From the NCBI GenBank assembly GCA_020205615.1, contig CM035153.1:81357853-81421852 (forward strand): a stretch of DNA of 64,000 nucleotides, read 5' to 3'. This DNA is from Panax quinquefolius (taxonomy: Eukaryota; Streptophyta; Magnoliopsida; Apiales; Araliaceae). The notes under the pieces are model-generated. The model saw nothing but the letters and a program-made list of their open reading frames with translations. It had not been told where the DNA came from and ran no database searches. The position numbers and the translations under genes were made by a program. This document shows positions 58,578 through 64,000 of the stretch, one piece after another. Position 1 is the stretch's first letter, and each line of letters starts with the position of its first letter.

Positions 58578-58873
58578 CTCCTCCTATTTAGATTAAATGA
58601 CGTTTTAGGGAGTTTAATTTTATTCTATATAAGTGTCGTTTTGGAATCTCTATGCAATATTGCTCTATTTTTTCCTAATTTACCTCTTTATTTAATATGC
58701 TTAGTAAATGCAATTGTGGAGAGAGAAATAATAAATTAGGGACAATTGTGGAGAATGAGAAGAGACAATTGTGGAGAGAGAAATAATTAATTAGGGACAT
58801 AAAAGATATTTTGTGTTATTTCTTAATAAGTGTGCTTAACTCTAAAATGTCATTTAATCTGAATAGGAGGGAG
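58578..58873. mobile_element. Stowaway-like MITE, 296 bp, TA duplication
   Basis: CTCCTCCTATTTAGATTAAATGACGTTTTAG...CTAAAATGTCATTTAATCTGAATAGGAGGGAG are terminal inverted repeats of about 35 bp, flanked by TA on both sides (58576-58577, 58874-58875). CTCCCTCC-type ends and a TA target are the Tc1/mariner Stowaway signature. The interior has a duplicated segment around GACAATTGTGGAGAGAGAAATAAT. It has no coding capacity. Other LTRs of this family lack it (compare 48195, 53371). Confidence 0.93.
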
Positions 58874-58988
58874 TATATTTTAATATGCATAGTGTTGTAT
58901 AGTGCCTGCATAGTGTTTTGCATAGTAAAATCTTTTTATATAAAACATAATACTTTTATAAATTTATTTATTTTATTAAATTTTAAAT

Positions 58989-59022
<34 letters not shown>

Positions 59023-59073
59023 GAATATATTATATTTTATTGCATAGTGTAGCATAATATCCTTTCTATTTTC

Positions 59074-59082
59074 CTATAAATA
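59074..59082 (+). promoter_or_regulatory. TATA box, 5' LTR of element E
   Basis: CTATAAATA in the conserved TTTTCCTATAAATAGGATGC block. Confidence 0.72.
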
Positions 59083-59299
59083 GGATGCTTAGTTAGAATT
59101 GAAAATCACACCAGAAGTTCAGAGAATTGTTCAATAATCTTGAGCGTATTTCTTTAGAGTTTTAAGAAGCTTTGAGCATAGTGCAAGTTTTCTTCAAGAA
59201 TATTCTCGCTCTACCAGTCGGAATACTCTTCTTTTACGGTAAGGGATATTATTTGTTGTACTCGTAAGGGGTATTATTTCTTTCTTATTCATGAAGATA

Positions 59300-59830
59300 A
59301 CTTCTGTTATTCCATTCTTTATTATTCTGTTGGAATAACCTGTATACGCGGGCTACCCTATACTTGGTGAAATTCTTCTATTATTCCATTCTTTATCATT
59401 ATGTTGGAATAACCTGTCCATGTGAAGTACCGCATACATAGTAAAATTCTTCTGTTATTCCATTCTTTATTATTTTATTGGAACATCCTGTCTGTGCGTT
59501 TATGCATGACCTGGTTCCCTTATTTATTATTCTGTTGGAATATCCTGTCTGTGCATATTACGCATGACCTGGTTCCATTATTTATTATTCTGTTGGAATA
59601 TCCTGTCTGTGTGTTTACGCATGACCTGGTCCCATTATTTATTATTCTGTTGAATAACTCATGCAGTCTGTGCGGTCTATCGCATGCATGGTGACTTCTT
59701 CTGTTATTCCATTCTTTATTATTCTGTTGGAATATCCTGTCTGTACGTTTATGCATGGCCTGGTTCCGTTATTTATTATTATTTTGGAATAACCTGTCTG
59801 TGTGGTCTATCGCATGCCTGGTGAATTCTT
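59300..59830 (+). repeat. Expanded 57-bp minisatellite
   Basis: About eight units of the TGTTGGAATATCCTGTCTGTGCG...GCATGACCTGGTTCC type, against about four or five in the other LTRs. Units alternate between a GCATGACCTGGTTCC end and a GCATGCATGGTGA end. Frames on either strand across it are artefacts. Confidence 0.78.
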
Positions 59831-60891
59831 TTGTTATTCCATTTTTTATTATACTCAGTTGGTTAAAGTTTTGGCTTTTATACTCCATGAAATTAGTGGA
59901 ATATCCTTGATATTTGCGCTTCATCCAGTATCTTTTCATGGAAATATTCTTCTGAGCATTCTTGATTTTACTCTACAAAGAAGTATTATGTTGACAATTT
60001 GGACATTATTGATTTCTGGATAAGTTAGATTATAAATCTTTTATTCTTGAACTTGTTTTATTTAATTCATATATCATTGTCATCATCCTCATGTTTATAT
60101 TCTGTTGAAAGTCATCTGTGACCTGTAGTGCATAGATGGACTTGGTATGATTATGACCAGGGATTAATCGGTATAATCATGACCGTAATGTTACAAATGA
60201 TATGATAAAAGTCCTCATTGGCCTATAGTACATTGATGAACAGTTGTTAGCATGATCATGACCATTGATGAATACATGAATATCCTTGGCACGTAGTGCA
60301 TGGATAATTTGTGGTTGTGATACTAATGAATATCCTTGGTCGTAGTGTAGGGAAGATGTGGATTATTTATTAAGATGAGTCTTAGTGATAAAAGTGATGA
60401 AAAACCTTTTAAATCATAAAAGATAGTAGATTTTATTCTCTACTTGACTTTTTTAATGGATTGCTTGTTCCGCTGCAGTTAAACTTGATGTTTGTTATAT
60501 TTTATCAGTTTAACACTGTTGAAAGCTAACGATAATTTATTCTGCATTATCTTAGTCATAATATTTCTTACTAGGCTAGTTGAGCTCCCCTTTTTTCACC
60601 GCTTCTTCGTGAAATGAGAACATAGCCGGGATTAGTCGGGGAATGCAGTGACGGTCTAGATGATAGTATTAATAGTCCTCACTATTCTGTTAAATAGTGT
60701 GAAAATAAATGTAATGAGGACTCTTTTGAGTGTGGATATTTTCTAGATGACAATATTCTTATTAAAACTCTCAGTTTACGTTTTGTCGTATTTTACACGA
60801 CAGCTGTATTATTAAGTTGTATTTGAATTTTATACCATATATTTGGTGACTCAGAATAGGTGATGTATACCTATTTTGGGGGTGTCACAGT

Positions 60892-60903
60892 TGGTATCAA
60901 AGC
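60892..60903 (+). other. Primer-binding site of element E
   Basis: TGGTATCAAAGC, 2 bases after the LTR end, the same variant as in element A. Confidence 0.85.
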
Positions 60904-61057
60904 TTAGGGATATGATCCATGGCTGAGATGTGAGAGACGGGGAATTCCTTCGCTAGTATGACCTACCTAAGTTTATTTGGTATTTAATTGGTCGGTCAGA
61001 GTATAGGGAGAATATGTGATCTGTCAATTAACCCTTATTTTGTGGCAGTATTTGAAA

Positions 61058-61295
61058 ATGGCATCTGAAAATGTTGAGATCAACAATGAAGCATGTTATA
61101 ATTGTGGAAAAGAAGGTCACCTAGCCCGATTTTTTCGTGTACCAAAGTCAAGTCCAGCTGGGACGGTGGCACCAAAGGCGGATACGGATAATACAAATTC
61201 GGTGGTTTAGGAAGAGCATTTTTTGTGACTTCTCAAAAAGCGAGTAACCCGAACGAGGTTAGCACGGGTTAGTTAATTATAAATTTTTGCGAAGT
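61058..61295 (+). pseudogene. gag of element E with in-frame 1011-bp deletion
   Basis: MASENVEINNEA (ATG 61058) is joined directly to [14 protein letters not shown], the second zinc knuckle, whose last Cys is now Phe. Against element A, 1011 bases (39669-40679) are missing, exactly 337 codons, so the frame is kept across the joint. A 2-bp CA is shared at the ends. The frame goes on through [14 protein letters not shown] and stops with TAG at 61208. No capsid domain remains, so this cannot form particles. The deletion may be recent, because the remaining frame has few changes. Confidence 0.82.
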
Positions 61296-61655
61296 CTATA
61301 CCTTATTAGATACCGGTTCTACCCATTCTTTTATCTCTCTTGCTTGCGTTCAACATTTAAACTTGACTCTTGAGAAATTAGACTTTGACTTATCTGTTGA
61401 AACTCCGTTAGGAGAAACCTTTGTTACCTCCAATGTTTATAAATCTTGTTGATTCAAATCGACACTTTCACGTTACCTATCGATCTTATCTCTTTGAAAA
61501 TACTTGCCTTTGATGTGATTTTAAGAATCAATTGGTTAACTACTTATCATGCTTTTCGAAAGGTTGTTAGCTTTCATATTCCTAACCAACCTATTATGCG
61601 AATTCAAGCAACCAAACCACTAAAGTCAATCATTGTCATATCAAGCCATAAGTAA
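61296..61655 (+). pseudogene. Protease of element E, one-base deletion
   Basis: LLDTGSTHSF keeps the catalytic Asp-Thr-Gly (about 61307-61315), followed by LDFDLSVETPLGETF and then a frame change near 61447 (CTTGTTGATT, where element A has CTTGTTTGATT). After it, IDTFTLPIDLISLKILAFDV and INWLTTYHAF complete the fold. It aligns over its whole length with 40887-41243. Apart from the single-base loss it is better preserved than the protease of units 1-3. Confidence 0.8.
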
Positions 61656-62312
61656 AGAGCCCCGATCCTTTCATTATTGACTTCCTTGTGTGGAATGCAC
61701 CGAAGCCAGACTTTCCGTAGGGGACGTTGTGAATGACGATGACAAGTTGATAGGTATCAATGTGACGTGTTATCCAAGTCCTGAATGAGAGTCACAGTTT
61801 TGAATGACATTTCTATTGTTAATAAACTTCCTGACGTATTCTTGAAGACTTTTTAGCCTAACCCTAGAGCGTGAAATTGAGTTTTATATTGACCCCAGTA
61901 CAAAACTCATTTCTTCAACCCTTAAATGTTTCTTCAACCAAAATGAACGTATAATGCGCCAAAGACGTTGGCTCGAGCTGTTGAAGATTACGATCATACC
62001 TTTCAATATCATTGTGGAAGAGAGAACGTGGTAGCTGACGCGTTAAGTAGAAGATCGTATGTGTTTACGAGTGCGATGTTGTTAACACAAAAACCCATTT
62101 CGTATAACTTACAAATGATGAAGATAGAGTTAAAGACTCTAGGGACTCACGTGAAGATAATGAATATACGATTAGAATCGACTTTAATCGATAAAGTTAA
62201 AGCCGCTCAAGCTACATACTCAGAGCTGATGAATGTGAAGAAGAAGGTTCAAGAGGGCGTTATTCTAGAAGCAAGAATCGACGAAGAGAGGAAATCTCAA
62301 CCCTCGATTTAA
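61656..62312 (+). pseudogene. RT scraps and RNase H C-terminus, element E
   Basis: 61656-61950 has the same rearranged RT scraps as 41244-41554. From 61960 a frame reads QRRWLELLKITI-like then [20 protein letters not shown], the SAMLLTQKPISYNL linker and a charged helix KVQEGVILEARIDEE, ending at 62312. It is homologous to 41555-41887. The integrase zinc and catalytic core are missing. The shared joints show that this deletion pattern was inherited by both elements. Confidence 0.75.
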
Positions 62313-62686
62313 TTGGCCCATTTGAAATCCTCGATCGAGTAGGAACTGTGGCTTATAGACTCGTTTTACCGCCAAGTATGTCGTGTGTTCATAACATTTT
62401 TCACGTATCGATAATACGTAAATATGTGGACGACCCAAACCACGTTATTAAATTAGAACTAGACGAGATAGCATAAGATTTAACGTATGAGGAGATACGT
62501 GTTAAAATCTTGGATAAGAAGGATCGTATTCAACACTCAAAGGTTATACCTCAAGTCAAAGTTTTGTGGAGAAACCACGATGTTAAGGAAATGACCTGGG
62601 AGTTAGAATCTGAAATGAAGTCAAGGTATCCTCACCTCTTTGGCATACCAGGTACGTACGTAAATTTCAAGGGCGAAATTTTATAA
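62313..62686 (+). pseudogene. Integrase C-terminus with complete chromodomain-like tail, element E
   Basis: AYRLVLPPSMSCVHNIFHV, YVDDPNHVI, then one TAA (AT AA in EIA*DLTY, about 62474), DLTYEEIRVKILDKKDRIQH and VIPQVKVLWRNHDVKEMTWE, ELESEMKSRYPHLFG, ending at TAA 62684-62686 inside the polypurine tract. The segment from EEIRV to PHLFG is the chromodomain-like end of chromovirus integrase; Val, Trp and aromatic positions needed for the fold are present. Element A lacks the central 15 codons. Alone it has no integrase activity. Confidence 0.82.
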
Positions 62687-62697
62687 GGAGGGGAGAT
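62685..62697 (+). other. Polypurine tract of element E
   Basis: AAGGAGGGGAGAT, immediately before the LTR at 62698, overlapping the integrase stop codon. Confidence 0.88.
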
Positions 62698-64000
62698 TGT
62701 AAAATCCCAAATTTTACGAATAAAGATTTAATTTTCTCGAAATATTTTTTTCAAAATTATGGTGTGAATTTGAGATAATGTTATAGTTGTGGGTAATATT
62801 TATAAATTTTGAAAATTATGCAAGTTGTTATATAATATTCGATTGGTCGGGGAATATTCGTTTTAACAGGGAATATTCGTACTATGGCACAATCATTGGT
62901 GGACCCCATAACGGAATTATTGTCGGATTGAGAAAACGACAAAAATATTTTTATGAAAATAACAGTGGAAGTTTTACCGTTAACTATTAAAATATTCGGT
63001 GTTAAAAGTACAATAATACGCGTGGTTGTATAGTAGCACACGGTATTGATTATTGATGCTTACGTGAGAAGTCACTCAGTTGTATTCAATTATTGTCGAT
63101 ATTTTATATTTTGAGATGACAGAGTTATTAATATTATTATTTGCAATACTAATGATGTCTAGAATTTTTGCTAAGGAGAGGTTTGTTCACCTAATTGCGC
63201 CCCAATAGGGAGAAATCCTTATTAGAAAGCCCCATCTTTCCTGGGAACGACCTGGTCGATTAATGTGTAAATTATAATAATAATGATGATTTTTGTTTTA
63301 TTAGTATTATTAATGTAATAAAACATAAAAGCTTTTTATATAAAACATAATAATTTTATAAAGTTATTCGTTTTATTAGACTATAAATAGAATATATAAT
63401 ATTCTATTATGCATAGTATTTTGCATAGTAAGATCTTTTTATATAAAATAGAATACTTTTATAAAGTTATTTGTTTTATTAGACAATAATTAGAATATAT
63501 TAAATTTTATTATGCATAGTGTTGCATAGTGCTCGCATAATGTTTTCAGATAGTAAAATCTTTTTATATAAAACATAATACTTTTATAAAGTTATTTGTT
63601 TTATTTGACAATAATTAGAATATATTATATTTTATTATGCATATTGTTGCATATAGTGCTCATAGATGTTTTGCATAGTAAAATCTTTTTTATATAAAAT
63701 GTAATACTTTTATAAAGTTATTTGTTTTATTAGATTTTAAATAAAATATATAAATATATAAATATATAAATATATATATATATATATAGAATATATTATA
63801 TTTTATTGCATGGTGCATCATAGTATCCTTTTTATTTTCCTATAAATAGGATGCTTAGTTAGAATTGAAAACCACACCAGAAGTTCAGAGAATTCTTCAA
63901 TAATCTTGAGCGTATTTCTTTAGAGTTTTAAGAAGCTTTGAGTGTAGTGCAAGTTTTCTTCAAGAATATCATCGCCCTACCAGTCGGAATACTCTTCTTT
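62698..64000 (+). repeat. 3' LTR of element E, incomplete at window end
   Basis: TGTAAAATCCCAAATTTTACG start, four U3 repeats (63330-63720), an interrupted (AT)n tract (63744-63788), a TATA box at 63840-63848 and the leader up to GGAATACTCTTCTTT. It lacks the MITE present in the 5' LTR of this element, so the MITE arrived after this element inserted or after its LTRs were joined. Confidence 0.88.
63840..63848 (+). promoter_or_regulatory. TATA box, 3' LTR of element E
   Basis: CTATAAATA in TATTTTCCTATAAATAGGATGC. Confidence 0.7.

Larger units (their letters stand above)
44804..60889 (+). repeat. Tandem array of three about 5.2-kb units
   Basis: Unit 1 is 44804-49980, unit 2 is 49981-55175 and unit 3 is 55176-60889. 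Each unit is: CTGGT-like target copy, right half of LTR X, PBS, pre-gag ORF, protease/RT pieces, complete LTR. Lengths are 5177, 5195 and 5714 bp (unit 3 includes a 296-bp MITE and a differently ending LTR). Units 1 and 2 are nearly identical over kilobases. The target-site copy CTGGT, which normally occurs once per insertion, marks each joint. Confidence 0.88.
57666..60889 (+). repeat. LTR of unit 3 / 5' LTR of element E (3224 bp, with MITE)
   Basis: TGTAAAATTCCAAATTTTACG...GGGGGTGTCACA. It has four U3 repeats interrupted by a 296-bp MITE, a TATA box at 59074-59082 and an enlarged minisatellite (59300-59830). Its second half has GACAATTTGGACATTATTGATTTCTGG, unlike the unit 1 and 2 LTRs, so it is not the A-type chimera. 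It ends in a normal PBS, not in the CTGGT junction. Confidence 0.87.
57666..64000 (+). mobile_element. Non-autonomous element E (right LTR cut by the window end)
   Basis: 5' LTR 57666-60889, PBS 60892-60903, a deleted gag, protease, RNase H piece, integrase tail with an intact chromodomain-like segment, polypurine tract 62685-62697, and a 3' LTR from 62698 off the window. The interior is only 1.8 kb and shares its pol deletion joints with element A. The left LTR is also the last LTR of the tandem array. A target-site duplication cannot be tested. Confidence 0.85.

Noticed and set aside
44804..60889. Centromeric or other satellite array.
   Set aside because: The unit is 5.2 kb, occurs only three times, and consists of recognisable retrotransposon parts with an insertion-site scar.

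Overview
The window looks like plant nuclear DNA, most likely from a large, repeat-rich eudicot genome. It is AT-rich and I can support no host cellular gene, rRNA or tRNA in it. Almost all of it is LTR retrotransposons, nested inside one another and mostly broken. Reverse transcriptase, integrase, Gag zinc-knuckle and primer-binding-site (PBS) motifs, 5-bp target-site duplications (TSDs), TATA boxes of the type CTATAAATA and one Stowaway-like MITE all support this reading. No species can be named from the sequence.

1-21.4 kb: the host layer is a minus-strand Ty3/gypsy element of Athila/Tat type (LTR at about 20028-21402, tRNA-Asp-type PBS, gag running leftward off the window edge). Three later insertions cut it: a plus-strand solo LTR (489-5273, TSD ATATG), a minus-strand solo LTR (5639-8618, imperfect TSD) and a complete plus-strand chromovirus-like element (9032-19536, TSD TTGAA). 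The complete element has a pre-gag coiled-coil ORF, gag, protease, RT, RNase H, integrase and a chromodomain-like C-terminus. Its 5' LTR has lost 2137 bp, including the promoter, through a 3-bp microhomology.

21.4-29.4 kb: a decayed Ty1/copia element on the plus strand (gag to RNase H, then its 3' LTR), interrupted by another solo LTR (21912-24909). 29.4-35.0 kb: a truncated minus-strand gypsy element (gag, pre-gag ORF, PBS, 5' LTR), whose LTR belongs to the same family as the 21.9-kb solo LTR.

35.0-64.0 kb: one family of long-LTR, internally deleted, non-autonomous gypsy elements, related to the solo LTR at 5639-8618. A complete copy (35240-44803, TSD CTGGT) is inserted inside the 5' LTR of a relative. 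The insertion junction together with the relative's interior and an LTR then recurs in tandem with a period of about 5.2 kb (44804-49980, 49981-55175, 55176-60889), as expected from unequal recombination between LTRs. A last copy (57666 to the window end) carries the MITE in its first LTR. Small differences among the tandem units cluster at CAG/CTG trinucleotides, which suggests sequence-quality error rather than biology.

The clearest recurring unknown is a coiled-coil ORF of about 206-210 codons between the PBS and gag. It is present in three element families in this window.
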